Part shown: positions 42,967 through 52,876 of the stretch, piece by piece | How positions within the stretch are numbered: the stretch's first letter is position 1 | Layout: every line of letters starts with the position of its first letter | Source: Paraglaciecola sp. L3A3 | GTDB taxonomy: Bacteria; Pseudomonadota; Gammaproteobacteria; Enterobacterales; Alteromonadaceae | Assembly: GCF_009796765.1 (NCBI RefSeq) | Contig: NZ_CP047023.1 | Location: 2,649,501-2,713,500 of the forward strand | Length of the DNA stretch: 64,000 bases | Reading direction: 5' to 3' | Program-made: the position numbers and the translations under genes | Notes under the pieces: generated by a model | Told to the model about the DNA's origin: nothing | The model's input: the letters and a program-made list of their open reading frames with translations, nothing else | The model's database searches: none

Positions 42967-44337
42967 TTGACAACATCATCAAATATTTTATGGATCAAAC
43001 ATCCACTTAGCCACTTTACCGCTAACAATGAAGATGCTAGTAACGGCATAGTGATTGACCAAGCAAACGGTCTAATTATCGAATTAGTGGCTAAAAATAG
43101 AACACCTATCACCCCTATCCATCAAGTGTTTGATGCTAGACAACATGTGTTATTACCAGGACTAGTTAATACCCATCATCACTTGTATCAAACCTTAACT
43201 CGCGCGTTACCTGCAGCCATTAACAAGTCTTTATTTCCTTGGTTAAAAGCCCTCTACCCTATATGGGCTAAGTTACAACCTAATATGTTGTCATTGGCCA
43301 CTCAAGTGGGTTTAACCGAGTTAGTCTTATCTGGCTGTACAACTGTGGCTGATCACCATTATTTGTTTCCCGATGCTTTGTATGAAGCAATAGATATTCA
43401 AGTCAATGCCAGTGCTAAAGTTGGTTGCCGTGTCACCCTGACCCGCGGTTCTATGAGCTTAGGTGAAAAAGACGGTGGTCTACCGCCACAACAAACAGTG
43501 CAAACTGATCAACAAATATTGCAAGACTCTGCACGATTAATTGACACTTACCATCAGTCTGAAACGGGCTCTATGTTAAATATTGCTTTAGCCCCCTGCT
43601 CGCCCTTTTCTGTGACTACAGAATTAATGATAGAAACCGCCAAGTTAGCACGACAACACAGAGTTATGTTGCATACTCATTTAGCAGAAACAGAAGACGA
43701 AAATAATTTCTGTTTAGAAAAGTTTGGATTACGGCCTTTGGATTACCTTGAGTCCGTCAATTGGTTAGCCAGTGACGTATGGCTAGCCCATGGTATTCAT
43801 TTTAATGATTCAGAAATACAACGTTTAGGCCAAGCAAAAGTGGGAATATGTCATTGCCCTTCTTCAAATATGATTTTGGCATCGGGTATCTGTCGTACCA
43901 AGGAATTACAACAAGCAGGGGTAAAAGTAGGTCTGGGAGTAGATGGTTCCGCCTCTAATGATGGCTCCAATATGATGCAAGAAGTTCGTCAAGCATTACT
44001 GATTAACCGATTACGGTATTCAGCTGATCAAGTGACACATTTAGATGCCTTATATTGGGCCACAAAAGGGTCAGCACAGGTAATTGGCAGGGACGACATT
44101 GGTGAACTAGCAGTGGGAAAACAAGCTGATCTTGCTTTATTTAAATTAGACGAACTCCGCTTTTCTGGGAGTCATGATCCATTAGCCGCTTTAGTTTTAT
44201 GTGGTGCTCACCAAGCAGATGCAGTGATGTGTAAAGGACAATGGCTAGTAAAAGAAGGTAAAATGTTAGCAGGTGATCTGGTAGAGCTAAGACAACAACA
44301 TCAACAAGCTGCATTTAACTTATGTAATGAGCTGTAA
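42967..44337 (+). CDS. 8-oxoguanine deaminase
   Basis: 456 residues, amidohydrolase superfamily. Zinc and catalytic motifs are NTHHHLYQTLTRALPAA, LHTHLAETEDE, WLAHGIHF and GLGVDGSASNDGSNM. The NTHHHLYQTLTRA opening and the SASNDGSN loop are characteristic of 8-oxoguanine deaminases, which convert 8-oxoguanine to urate and so feed PuuD. Guanine or S-adenosylhomocysteine deaminase is less likely. The start is TTG 42967 with TAGGAG upstream. Confidence 0.88.
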   Translation: MTTSSNILWIKHPLSHFTANNEDASNGIVIDQANGLIIELVAKNRTPITPIHQVFDARQHVLLPGLVNTHHHLYQTLTRALPAAINKSLFPWLKALYPIWAKLQPNMLSLATQVGLTELVLSGCTTVADHHYLFPDALYEAIDIQVNASAKVGCRVTLTRGSMSLGEKDGGLPPQQTVQTDQQILQDSARLIDTYHQSETGSMLNIALAPCSPFSVTTELMIETAKLARQHRVMLHTHLAETEDENNFCLEKFGLRPLDYLESVNWLASDVWLAHGIHFNDSEIQRLGQAKVGICHCPSSNMILASGICRTKELQQAGVKVGLGVDGSASNDGSNMMQEVRQALLINRLRYSADQVTHLDALYWATKGSAQVIGRDDIGELAVGKQADLALFKLDELRFSGSHDPLAALVLCGAHQADAVMCKGQWLVKEGKMLAGDLVELRQQHQQAAFNLCNEL

Positions 44338-44383
44338 TACCAATCCCTTTAAAGAACTATGCACTCAGAACGATCCAGCGGAT

Positions 44384-44410
44384 AAAAAAAAGAGCACCTT
44401 TTAGGTGCTC
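44384..44410 (-). terminator. Terminator of the kelch-protein gene
   Basis: GAGCACC-TTTTA-GGTGCTC, 7-bp perfect stem; on the minus strand it is followed by eight T. It also lies 50 bp after the plus-strand deaminase stop, where the U run is poor. Confidence 0.85.
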
Positions 44411-44430
44411 TTGCTATAAATTTACATAAA

Positions 44431-45405
44431 TTACTTAATGGTAAACACTTCAATCGAGTTTAACTCAGGTCCACCACCTTTATTGCCACTGCCCATGGCG
44501 ATATAAATTTTATTACCAATCAAGACAGCATTAGTACCATGACGGCCCCGTTTTAATTTACCTTCTTCCTTCCACGTTTTTGACGTTAAATCAAATGATA
44601 CAGTTCTGTTATTAGCAGCTTTAGGTGCATGCTCTCCCCCTGCATAATATAAACTGTCTTTATATACCACAGCACCTGCACCTGCAGTTGGGATAGGTAA
44701 ACGAGATTTTAAGGTTTTCCATATGCCTTTTTCTATATCATAGATATCTACTTTATCGTTTACTTCACGCATAAAAGCACCAAACTCTTCAGGCTCATGG
44801 TAACTACTATTTCGTCCACCAAAGGCAATTAATTTCCCATTTAAAATAGCTGCATTGGCATGATCTCGAATATGTGGCGAATCAGTTAACACTTTCCATG
44901 TTTTAGCTTTAGGATCGTATACATCCACCATATTAGATGTACCACTGGTATGCCCGAGTTTTATACCTCCAACAATATAGACTTTACCTTGGTGAACAGT
45001 AACACCAGCCCCTCCTCTTCGGCGATTTTTCGGGATTTCAAAACTTTCAGTCCAAACATCAGTAACTGGATCATATTCCCACACATGACTAAGGGGCGGC
45101 TCTTTAGGATATTGTCCTGTCAGACCTGTTACTAATAATATTTTATTACCCACACTTAATGGTGTGACATGATGAAATTCAATGGGAGTAGGTTTATTTT
45201 GAGACCAAGTGTTGTTGGCTGGATCATAGATATCAACGGCTTTTATTCCACGACCGCCAATCACATATACTTTATCCTGAAAAGCCACTAAGCCACTTTC
45301 ATGTCGAGCAGTGGCTTCACCTTTTGGCTGAAGGGTTTGCCAATTAGCCAAAGTTTGAAAACTTAATAACAAACTGAATACAGCAACCAACGATCTTTTA
45401 ACCAT
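44431..45405 (-). CDS. Exported kelch-repeat beta-propeller protein
   Basis: About 324 residues from ATG 45405; the longer frame runs into a 12-bp tandem repeat and adds QLNRQLNREL-type residues that are not a real N-terminus. Signal peptide ends SFQTLA-NW. Six kelch motifs are visible (for example KVYVIGGRGIKAVDIYDPANNTW, KVYIVGGIKLG, KLIAFGGRNSSY, SLYYAGGEHAP, KIYIAMGSG), enough for one propeller. Periplasmic; sugar binding or mutarotation is typical but not shown. Confidence 0.82.
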   Translation of the reverse strand: MVKRSLVAVFSLLLSFQTLANWQTLQPKGEATARHESGLVAFQDKVYVIGGRGIKAVDIYDPANNTWSQNKPTPIEFHHVTPLSVGNKILLVTGLTGQYPKEPPLSHVWEYDPVTDVWTESFEIPKNRRRGGAGVTVHQGKVYIVGGIKLGHTSGTSNMVDVYDPKAKTWKVLTDSPHIRDHANAAILNGKLIAFGGRNSSYHEPEEFGAFMREVNDKVDIYDIEKGIWKTLKSRLPIPTAGAGAVVYKDSLYYAGGEHAPKAANNRTVSFDLTSKTWKEEGKLKRGRHGTNAVLIGNKIYIAMGSGNKGGGPELNSIEVFTIK

Positions 45406-45409
45406 TTTT

Positions 45410-45442
45410 AATTCCCTATTTAATTGCCTATTTAATTGCCTA
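45410..45442. repeat. Short 12-bp tandem repeat
   Basis: Nearly three copies of AATTGCCTATTT (the first with one substitution) just upstream of the kelch gene and ending in the stop codon of the SDR gene. Confidence 0.85.
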
Positions 45443-46102
45443 CCAAGGCAAGACTTCACCATTTGAATGCCAAAAAGTTCCTGAATTTGTTAGATTTAAT
45501 TCTTCGATACGCTGAATCAATTTTTTGGCCGAATCGGCTGCTGATATATCACCGTTATAGTTAACCATTTCGGTTTGTACAAAACCTGGATGCAATAAAG
45601 CTACTGACACACCAAAGTCTTTTAAGTCATGAGCTAATGAAACTCCAGCTGCATTTAGTGCAGCTTTAGACATACGGTATCCATAATAGCCCCCGGAGGT
45701 ATTATCTGTTACAGATCCCATACGGCTAGTAATTAAAGCGACTTTTGCCCCTTTTACTAATTTATATTTCAATAATTGAGTGACTAACACAGGACCCATT
45801 GAATTGACTCTTAATTGATACTCCATGGTCGCAACAGACATATCAGTTAATGTTTCATTACTAAATACACCGGCATTATTTATCAATACATCAATTTTAA
45901 TATCACCTAAAGCAGGCAATACTTTTGCTAAACATTCAGGGTTTCCTACATCCACTTTATCGACAACTTGTGCACCAGATTTTGTCAATTCGTCACTGCT
46001 GTTACGGCATAAAGCGATGACCTTATAGCCTAAAATTAAATATTGTTTTACAAACTCTAAACCTATACCTCGATTGGCACCGGTAATGACCACTGTTTTC
46101 AT
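45440..46102 (-). CDS. Short-chain dehydrogenase/reductase
   Basis: 220 residues, classical SDR. Cofactor motif TGANRGIGLEF near the N-terminus, NNAG in LINNAGVF, catalytic Ser in ITSRMGS and the YxxxK pair in YGYRMSK. The carbonyl-reductase-like end HPGFVQTEMV is complete. Substrate unknown. AAGGAAA precedes ATG. It lies 23 bp after kdsB on the same strand and may be co-transcribed with it. Confidence 0.88.
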   Translation of the reverse strand: MKTVVITGANRGIGLEFVKQYLILGYKVIALCRNSSDELTKSGAQVVDKVDVGNPECLAKVLPALGDIKIDVLINNAGVFSNETLTDMSVATMEYQLRVNSMGPVLVTQLLKYKLVKGAKVALITSRMGSVTDNTSGGYYGYRMSKAALNAAGVSLAHDLKDFGVSVALLHPGFVQTEMVNYNGDISAADSAKKLIQRIEELNLTNSGTFWHSNGEVLPW

Positions 46103-46125
46103 AATATTTCCTTTTAACAGGTATG

Positions 46126-46884
46126 TTATTTATTATCTAAAGCTAAAATACGGGCTAAATCATCTGGGGTGTCTATGCCTGGTGGTGGTGAGGTTTTTGC
46201 CACTTCTACATGAATTTTATGACCATGCCACAAAACCCGTAATTGCTCTAAAGATTCAATTTGTTCCAATCCAGAGGGAGACATATTAACGTATTGATTG
46301 ATAAAGCCAGCCCGATAAGCGTATATGCCTACATGACGCAGATAGAAGTCGCCTATTTCATCGATATCATCTGAATCTAAAAAGCGAGAACGATCGTAAG
46401 GGATTGTTGCCCGAGAAAAATAAAGTGCATAACCTAACTTATCTACCACCACTTTCACTGAGTTGGGGTTAAAAGCTTCTTCAACATCAGTAATTTTAAC
46501 TGCCAGGGTAGCCATTTCAGCCGCTTGATGTGTATGTAAATTGGCCGCTACTTGGCGAATATTTTCAGCAGGAATAAAAGGTTCGTCGCCTTGCACATTA
46601 ACTACTAATTCATGGGATAAAAGGTTTTCCATTTCCACTACTTCTGCCAACCTTTCAGTGCCAGATTCATGATGTGAGCCGGTCATACAATATCGGCCAC
46701 CAAAATCACGAACAACTTTTGCGATCCGCGCATCATCTGTAGCGACTATTATATTATTAGCCCCAGATTCAACGGCTCTATCATAAACATGTTGAACCAT
46801 AGGTTTACCCTTTATTTCAACTAAAGGTTTACCCGGAAAACGTGTAGAAGCATACCTTGCTGGAATGATGACACTAAATTGCAT
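46126..46884 (-). CDS. kdsB: CMP-KDO synthetase
   Basis: 252 residues. The N-terminal nucleotide-binding motif [16 protein letters not shown] and later [10 protein letters not shown] are diagnostic. It activates 3-deoxy-D-manno-octulosonate with CTP for lipopolysaccharide core synthesis in the cytoplasm. Gene order msbA-lpxK-Trm112-kdsB is the usual one in gammaproteobacteria. Confidence 0.97.
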   Translation of the reverse strand: MQFSVIIPARYASTRFPGKPLVEIKGKPMVQHVYDRAVESGANNIIVATDDARIAKVVRDFGGRYCMTGSHHESGTERLAEVVEMENLLSHELVVNVQGDEPFIPAENIRQVAANLHTHQAAEMATLAVKITDVEEAFNPNSVKVVVDKLGYALYFSRATIPYDRSRFLDSDDIDEIGDFYLRHVGIYAYRAGFINQYVNMSPSGLEQIESLEQLRVLWHGHKIHVEVAKTSPPPGIDTPDDLARILALDNK

Positions 46885-46934
46885 ATTTGTTGATTCTCTT
46901 ATTACGGATGATTACAGATAGTAATAATAATTAG

Positions 46935-47132
46935 TTAAGCCAATAATTGTTCGATCTCTTCGCTACTCAATTGTTTTGCTTCAGACTCAAGTAAAACAGG
47001 GATGTTTTCACGGATGGGATAAACCAATCGGTCAAACTTACAAATTAACTGTGATTCGTTTGCTTTATAAATCAACTTACCTTTACATACAGGGCAAGCT
47101 ACTATATCTAACAGTTTTTTATCAAATGCCAT
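46935..47132 (-). CDS. Trm112-family (YcaR) zinc-ribbon-like protein
   Basis: 65 residues. [14 protein letters not shown] gives a CxxC pair, and the end [21 protein letters not shown] stretch ([17 protein letters not shown]) is the family signature. The second CxxC is degenerate (LICKFDR). E. coli YcaR sits at the same place between lpxK and kdsB; its role is unknown. Confidence 0.93.
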   Translation of the reverse strand: MAFDKKLLDIVACPVCKGKLIYKANESQLICKFDRLVYPIRENIPVLLESEAKQLSSEEIEQLLA

Positions 47133-47144
47133 TATTTATCCTTA

Positions 47145-48140
47145 TTACTTTTTAGCAACTGTGACTTGTTTTAACCGGGCCAGCAGTTCAGTGTCAAATC
47201 GTTGAGGTAATTTTGCTCTAACAGGTAAATACCACCAGTCTTCATATGCAAAATCAATACACTTCACTGCATCTTTTTCAGTCATGATCACACATTCTTT
47301 AGGTAAGTCTTTTGCAGTAAATTTATGATGATCAACAAAACTTAAACATTGCTTAAGTCTAACTTGTTTTTGTAGCAGTGAATCAAAAAAGCGTTGTGGA
47401 TTGCCAATTGCTGCGGCAGCTATCACAGGTGTTCGTAAATCAGCAATAGACTTACTTTTATTGGCTTGTTTAACATTCACTAAGCGACCGGATTCAAGTG
47501 ACATTAAAAATTCATTATGTTCAACTTTACCACCATTGAGCACGACAAAATCGGCCTGTTGTAAACGCCAGCGCCCCTCTCTTAATGGTCCAGCCGGTAA
47601 TAATACATTATTACCTGTACGTCTTTGACCATCTACTACCACAATTTCTATATCTCTTTGTAAACCGTAATGTTGCAAACCATCATCACAAATGATCACG
47701 TCACAATTATGTTTATCTACTAATGCTTTTGCCCCCCGAGCTCGAATGGGGTCGACCATTAACGGGCAATTGATATGTTGTTTCATTAATATAGGTTCGT
47801 CACCGACTATATTTGCCGAACTGTTAGTTTCCACCGTGAATGGATAAACTTTACTTTTACCACCATAACCACGACTAAGCACTCCAGGATGATAGCCTTC
47901 TTGTTTAAGCCGGTTTGCTAAATACACCACTAATGGTGTTTTACCATTGCCACCCACACTAATATTGCCCACCACAATGACAGGCACAGAAATACTTTGA
48001 GAAGATTTGAAACCTTTAACAAATGCCCAACGCCTAGTTGCTGATAAAGCCCAAAACACGCCTGTAAGTGGTAATAAAAAAATAACAATTGGCCAATGAT
48101 ACCAACTCGGAGAATACCAGACTTTGTTGATCCAACTCAC
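47145..48140 (-). CDS. lpxK: Tetraacyldisaccharide 4'-kinase
   Basis: 331 residues. One N-terminal membrane anchor (about 14-34), the P-loop VGNISVGGNGKTP and ICDDGLQHYGLQRD. It phosphorylates the 4' position of the lipid A precursor at the inner membrane. The start is GTG 48140, with GAGGAG formed by the end of msbA as its ribosome site, so translation is coupled. Confidence 0.96.
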   Translation of the reverse strand: MSWINKVWYSPSWYHWPIVIFLLPLTGVFWALSATRRWAFVKGFKSSQSISVPVIVVGNISVGGNGKTPLVVYLANRLKQEGYHPGVLSRGYGGKSKVYPFTVETNSSANIVGDEPILMKQHINCPLMVDPIRARGAKALVDKHNCDVIICDDGLQHYGLQRDIEIVVVDGQRRTGNNVLLPAGPLREGRWRLQQADFVVLNGGKVEHNEFLMSLESGRLVNVKQANKSKSIADLRTPVIAAAAIGNPQRFFDSLLQKQVRLKQCLSFVDHHKFTAKDLPKECVIMTEKDAVKCIDFAYEDWWYLPVRAKLPQRFDTELLARLKQVTVAKK

Positions 48141-48146
48141 TTCTGT

Positions 48147-49907
48147 CTACTCCTCACCAAACTGTAAACTATGCAATTGTGAGTAGGCACCCTTTTGTGC
48201 TAACAAGCTGGCATGTGTGCCTCTTTCAATCACCTGACCATCATCAATTACTAAAATTTGGTCAGCAGATTCAATAGTCGATAACCTGTGGGCCACCACT
48301 ATACTGGTGCGATTTTGCTGAAGTTTATCAAGGGCATCTTGTATCAGTTTTTCAGATTCTGTATCTAAGGCTGATGTGGCTTCGTCTAAAATTAAAATAG
48401 GCGCATCCAGTAATAAAGCTCTAGCAATGGCCAATCGTTGACGTTGGCCACCAGATAACATAAAGCCGTTTTCACCCACCATAGTGTCTAAACCGTCAGG
48501 AAGTAACTCTAAAAACTCAAGAACATGAGCAGTTTTAGCGGCTTGCATAATTTGCTCACGACTCACTTTATCTATAGAGCCATAAGCAATGTTATTGGCT
48601 ATGGTGTCATTAAATAACACTACATGTTGCGACACTAAAGCAAACTGTCGACGTAAATCTGTTAGGGGAATATCTTTGAGTAAAATATCATCTAATAAAA
48701 TTTCACCTTGCTGATTGTTATAAAAACGGGTGAGCAAGCTAGAGATAGTTGACTTACCACTACCTGAACGGCCAACTAAAGCTAAGGTTTGGCCTTTTTC
48801 TACTGAAAAAGAGATATTTTTAAGAGTGGCATCTTCTTTGGTTGGATAACTAAAAGTGACATTTCTAAACTCAATTTTACCTTCTACTCGATCAATGGTA
48901 TGAGTGCCTTTATCTTCTTCAACTTGTTGATCTAATACTTCAAAAATACTAGCACAAGCCGCCATACCTCTTTGGAATTCACTATTGACTGTGGTTAATT
49001 GTTTTAACGGTTTTAACAACATAGTCATAAACACTACCACACTGACAAATACGCCAGGAGTGAGGGAGTCGACTAAATCTGGAAAACTAGCAATATATAA
49101 AACAACTGCTAAAGCAACAGAAGCGATCACTTGAATAGACGACACGCTAAGAATTCTAGCCACTATTAACTTCATATTCTGTTGACGATTATCATTATTC
49201 TTAGCGTAAAAAACCTCATCTTCAAATTTTTGACCGCCAAACATTAATACAACTTTGTGTCCTTTTAATACCTGTTCTACAGAAGATGTTAAGCCTCCCA
49301 TTGCTTGTTGAATTCTTTTACTGACAATTCTAAATCGTTTGCTAACCACAGACACAATAACGGCTACAACAGGACCAATAAGAACGAATATAAGTGATAA
49401 CTGCCAAGAATAGTAGAACATAGAAAACAATAAACCAATGACAAAGGCACCATCTCTTACTAAGGTTAACAGTGCTTTGCCAGCAGCTATCGACACTTGT
49501 TCTGTGTCATACATAACTTTAGAAATCAGTGCGCCGGTTCCGGTATTATCATGAAAAGAAACAGGTAAATGTATATAACGATTAAATAATTGTTGGCGCA
49601 TTTGCATCACTACATGATTACCTATCCACGCCACTGTATACGTTCCGAGGAAATTTAATATTCCCCGTAAAATAAAAATCGGTACAATAAAATACGCCGC
49701 CATTCGCAAATATTGATAATCCCCTTTACCTAGACTCTCATCTACTATTGGTTTTAACTGGGCAACCACAGCGACATCAATAGCCGAATAGCCAATCATT
49801 CCAATGACAGCAATGAAAAAAGCGCCTTTAAAATCTTTAAGATATTGACTAAAACGGGAAAATATTTTATCTGAATTTAGATTATCCAAAGGGGTAGTTT
49901 TGCTCAT
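48147..49907 (-). CDS. msbA: Lipid A export ABC transporter MsbA
   Basis: 586 residues: six membrane helices (about 30-320) and one nucleotide-binding domain with Walker A GRSGSGKST, signature LSGGQRQRLA, Walker B ILILDEATSALD and switch His in VVAHRLSTI. It flips the lipid A-core across the inner membrane as a homodimer. First gene of the msbA-lpxK-Trm112-kdsB operon. Confidence 0.96.
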   Translation of the reverse strand: MSKTTPLDNLNSDKIFSRFSQYLKDFKGAFFIAVIGMIGYSAIDVAVVAQLKPIVDESLGKGDYQYLRMAAYFIVPIFILRGILNFLGTYTVAWIGNHVVMQMRQQLFNRYIHLPVSFHDNTGTGALISKVMYDTEQVSIAAGKALLTLVRDGAFVIGLLFSMFYYSWQLSLIFVLIGPVVAVIVSVVSKRFRIVSKRIQQAMGGLTSSVEQVLKGHKVVLMFGGQKFEDEVFYAKNNDNRQQNMKLIVARILSVSSIQVIASVALAVVLYIASFPDLVDSLTPGVFVSVVVFMTMLLKPLKQLTTVNSEFQRGMAACASIFEVLDQQVEEDKGTHTIDRVEGKIEFRNVTFSYPTKEDATLKNISFSVEKGQTLALVGRSGSGKSTISSLLTRFYNNQQGEILLDDILLKDIPLTDLRRQFALVSQHVVLFNDTIANNIAYGSIDKVSREQIMQAAKTAHVLEFLELLPDGLDTMVGENGFMLSGGQRQRLAIARALLLDAPILILDEATSALDTESEKLIQDALDKLQQNRTSIVVAHRLSTIESADQILVIDDGQVIERGTHASLLAQKGAYSQLHSLQFGEE

Positions 49908-49980
49908 GTATTAATAATTATCTGTGAGGTTATAAATAAACTATGTCTAGTGTAACTTGTGAAAGTAAAATCCTAAAGGA

Positions 49981-52299
49981 TCAATAAGATATTTGACTAA
50001 ATAAGCCACCGTTAGAACAACAAGTGGGCATATTTGCATACCAATAAGGATATAAATCCGTTCTGAAAGTTAGAACATCTACTAATGGTTGTGAGCCATG
50101 CTTAAAAGTAAAACGCACCTGTCCCACTTCAGAAGTCGAATATTGCATAATATTTGGCCCTGCCAGACTGTAACGCGTAACCACTTCAGATCTTGGGAAA
50201 CGCCAACGATTCATAAATCCTTGGCTAAATATCACATGCTCAGGTTTTACCATTTTTATAAACTCTTTTGAGGAAGAAGTATTACTACCATGGTGTGGAG
50301 CTAACAAAATATTCGCTTTTAATTTATCCCCATACACATCCACTAAGTGCCCTTCGATAGATTTATCTATATCACCCGTTAGTAAAACACTGAAGTCCGC
50401 GTCTGAAAATTTAATCACACAAGAACCATTATTATCACTAAATCCAGAAGGATTTTCTGGCCATAACACCTGAATGTTTAAATCTTGCCATTTTTTTAGG
50501 TAACCTTTACGACAGCTGTCTTGATTAGTAATAGTTTCTGTAATGCTAATTTTATCCTGTAATACTTTAAGACTGCCAGCATGGTCATTGTCACCATGAC
50601 TGATAAACACAATATCAATATTGTTAATGCCTTTGGCTTTTAAAATTGGCAAAATTACGCTATCTGCCATATTAAAACCGCTTGGGTATCTTGCACCCAC
50701 ATCATATAGTAAAGCTCGCTCATTTTTAGTGAGTAATACCGACACTCCCTGCCCTACATCTAACACATTGATCTGCCAATCTTCTGATTGACTAGATAAG
50801 AAATAACTAAATAAGGGCATCACTAAAAGGACTAAATACGTTTTTCTAACAAATAATTTTGGTGCTAACAGTAATAATAAGGCGAGGATAGAAAATCCCC
50901 AGACAAATATCGGTACTGCAGAAATATCAATTACAGCCCAAGTTAAATTGCCAACATGCTGTAAAAATATTATTGATTTTTGCAGTACAAGATTAATAAT
51001 TTCAAATATGAAAGTCGACACAGCTACATTAATAAACAAACAAATAACAGCCAGTAAACATAAAGGCACAATTAACAGTGTCACTATAGGTACAGCAAAT
51101 AAATTAATCAATGCAGAGATAAAAGAAATATATGCAAACTGCCAAGCGACTATGGGTAACATAAGTAAGCTCAAACCCAATTGAATCCGTAACATACTGG
51201 TAATAGCGGTTGTTAATGAAAACCCATTAGTTGTCACCGGCCAACGCCAAAACACAAACCAAATAATAATCACAGCTGAAAAACTTAACCAAAAGCTGGC
51301 ACCAAATAGACTCAGTGGGAACAATAAAATAAAACAACTTATGCCCATCAATAACACTTTAATTGAAGACAAATTTTTATTGAGCAGGAAGAAGTAACTA
51401 AATAACAGCAACATGATCCATGCTCTTAAAGTGGGTAAACCAAACCCCGCTAAAGCTGAATACATAAAAGTACTAAATAGACTACAAAATATACCTATAG
51501 TATGGACATTAATTTTGTGTAAAAAGAAAAAACGACTAATCAATAATCCAAATATTATGGTTAAAATGAAATAACTTAAACTGGCGACTAAGGCTAAATG
51601 TAAACCAGATATTGCAATTAAATGTGCAATGCCTGTTTTTTGAACTAAAGCCCAATCATTAACTTCGAGTAACCCCCTATAACCAATAGTCAGAGCGATA
51701 ATCCATTTTTCTTCGGTTAGATTTAATTGTAATATTTTATCTAAAACCATTTGCCGTATGCTGATATTTTTTACAACTAAAAGGTTTGAGTCAGATGCTT
51801 TTACATAACCTGTAGCTTGGATACCTTCACTAAATAACCATTGCTGATAATTAAAGCCCCCTTCGTTAGCCAAGCCATGACTTGGCTTAAGTTTAACCAG
51901 TAAACTGACTTCTTGACCTTGCGCTAATTGCCAAAGTGGTTGCTGCCAACTCAACCTAATAATACGCTTAAATAGCAGCTTATTCTGATCAATATGAGTT
52001 ACATTTAGGTTAAATCTAAGATTATTTTTTTCATGTATAAGACTGGTTATTTGTCCAGTTACCCGTATTTGTTGAGAAATTTCACTCGAAGACAGTTGCA
52101 AAGAGCATTGCCAATGTCCTACACTCGCCATCCATACAATGCCAATGATGAAACAGGAAAACCTTGGATACTTGTTGGCAGTAAAACAAAAAATAACAAA
52201 AATACAACACGCAGTAAAAATGGATGGTAGGTTTGACCAAAATAAGCAAGAAAATGAACCTGCAATAAAAGTGAAAAGTTTACCCGTCATAGTAGACAC
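49981..52299 (-). CDS. comEC: ComEC/Rec2 DNA-uptake channel
   Basis: 772 residues. N-terminal membrane segments and OB-fold-like domain (DUF4131), central competence domain beginning around HLIAISGLHLALVASL with many spans, and a C-terminal metallo-beta-lactamase-like domain (LDVGQGVSVLL, FISHGDNDHAGSL, LLAPHHGSNTSSS). It carries single-stranded DNA across the inner membrane during natural transformation. Confidence 0.93.
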   Translation of the reverse strand: MSTMTGKLFTFIAGSFSCLFWSNLPSIFTACCIFVIFCFTANKYPRFSCFIIGIVWMASVGHWQCSLQLSSSEISQQIRVTGQITSLIHEKNNLRFNLNVTHIDQNKLLFKRIIRLSWQQPLWQLAQGQEVSLLVKLKPSHGLANEGGFNYQQWLFSEGIQATGYVKASDSNLLVVKNISIRQMVLDKILQLNLTEEKWIIALTIGYRGLLEVNDWALVQKTGIAHLIAISGLHLALVASLSYFILTIIFGLLISRFFFLHKINVHTIGIFCSLFSTFMYSALAGFGLPTLRAWIMLLLFSYFFLLNKNLSSIKVLLMGISCFILLFPLSLFGASFWLSFSAVIIIWFVFWRWPVTTNGFSLTTAITSMLRIQLGLSLLMLPIVAWQFAYISFISALINLFAVPIVTLLIVPLCLLAVICLFINVAVSTFIFEIINLVLQKSIIFLQHVGNLTWAVIDISAVPIFVWGFSILALLLLLAPKLFVRKTYLVLLVMPLFSYFLSSQSEDWQINVLDVGQGVSVLLTKNERALLYDVGARYPSGFNMADSVILPILKAKGINNIDIVFISHGDNDHAGSLKVLQDKISITETITNQDSCRKGYLKKWQDLNIQVLWPENPSGFSDNNGSCVIKFSDADFSVLLTGDIDKSIEGHLVDVYGDKLKANILLAPHHGSNTSSSKEFIKMVKPEHVIFSQGFMNRWRFPRSEVVTRYSLAGPNIMQYSTSEVGQVRFTFKHGSQPLVDVLTFRTDLYPYWYANMPTCCSNGGLFSQISY

Positions 52300-52347
52300 A
52301 CATTGAAATCCATTTCTTCAATAGAAATTTAAGTATAGAGAATTATT

Positions 52348-52872
52348 CTGAAAAAGTTTATTAAGAGGTTTCTACCCAATCACCAAAAAGTAAAGGATCA
52401 AAAAATTCTTTCTATTTTTGGTACCTTGTTACACGACCCAAACTTATGGCACTTAAACCGACGCTCTGCCGCTGGCGCTTTTTCCCTTGGATTATTTTTT
52501 GCTTTTTGGCCTGTTCCTTTTCAAATGTGGTTAGCTGCCGGTTTTGCTATTCCATTAAGAGTTAACTTACCTTTTTCTATTGCCACTGTTTGGCTAACCA
52601 ATCCTTTTACTATGCCCCCAGTATTTTATGGCGCTTATTTAGTAGGTGCAGCGATAATGGGCCATCCGCCACAAGAGTTTGCGTTTGAACTAAGTTGGGA
52701 TTGGGTAATACAAAGTATGGAAACTATAGGCCCAACGTTTTTACTGGGCTGTATAGTTTGTTCAATAATATTTAGTGCGGTTGGTTATTTACTACTGAAT
52801 TTTTTATGGCGTTTGTCTGTAAAAAAAGCTTGGAAACAACGTATTAGTAAACGTTGTCCCAAACCAGAGTAA
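52348..52872 (+). CDS. DUF2062 membrane protein with a probable non-canonical start codon
   Basis: About 174 residues. The first canonical start in frame is TTG 52426, but 26 upstream codons read KKFIKRFLPNHQKVKDQKIL and on into SIFGTLLHDPNLWHLNRRS, which matches the N-terminus of DUF2062 proteins as I remember it. An in-frame stop at 52336 limits the choice. The best candidate is CTG 52348 with AGAG 7 bp upstream (ATT 52345 and 52342 are alternatives). Two to three membrane segments follow (LGLFFAFWPVPFQMWLAAGF, TFLLGCIVCSIIFSAVGYLLL). Function unknown; divergent from comEC. Confidence 0.75.
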   Translation: MKKFIKRFLPNHQKVKDQKILSIFGTLLHDPNLWHLNRRSAAGAFSLGLFFAFWPVPFQMWLAAGFAIPLRVNLPFSIATVWLTNPFTMPPVFYGAYLVGAAIMGHPPQEFAFELSWDWVIQSMETIGPTFLLGCIVCSIIFSAVGYLLLNFLWRLSVKKAWKQRISKRCPKPE

Positions 52873-52876
52873 TCAA

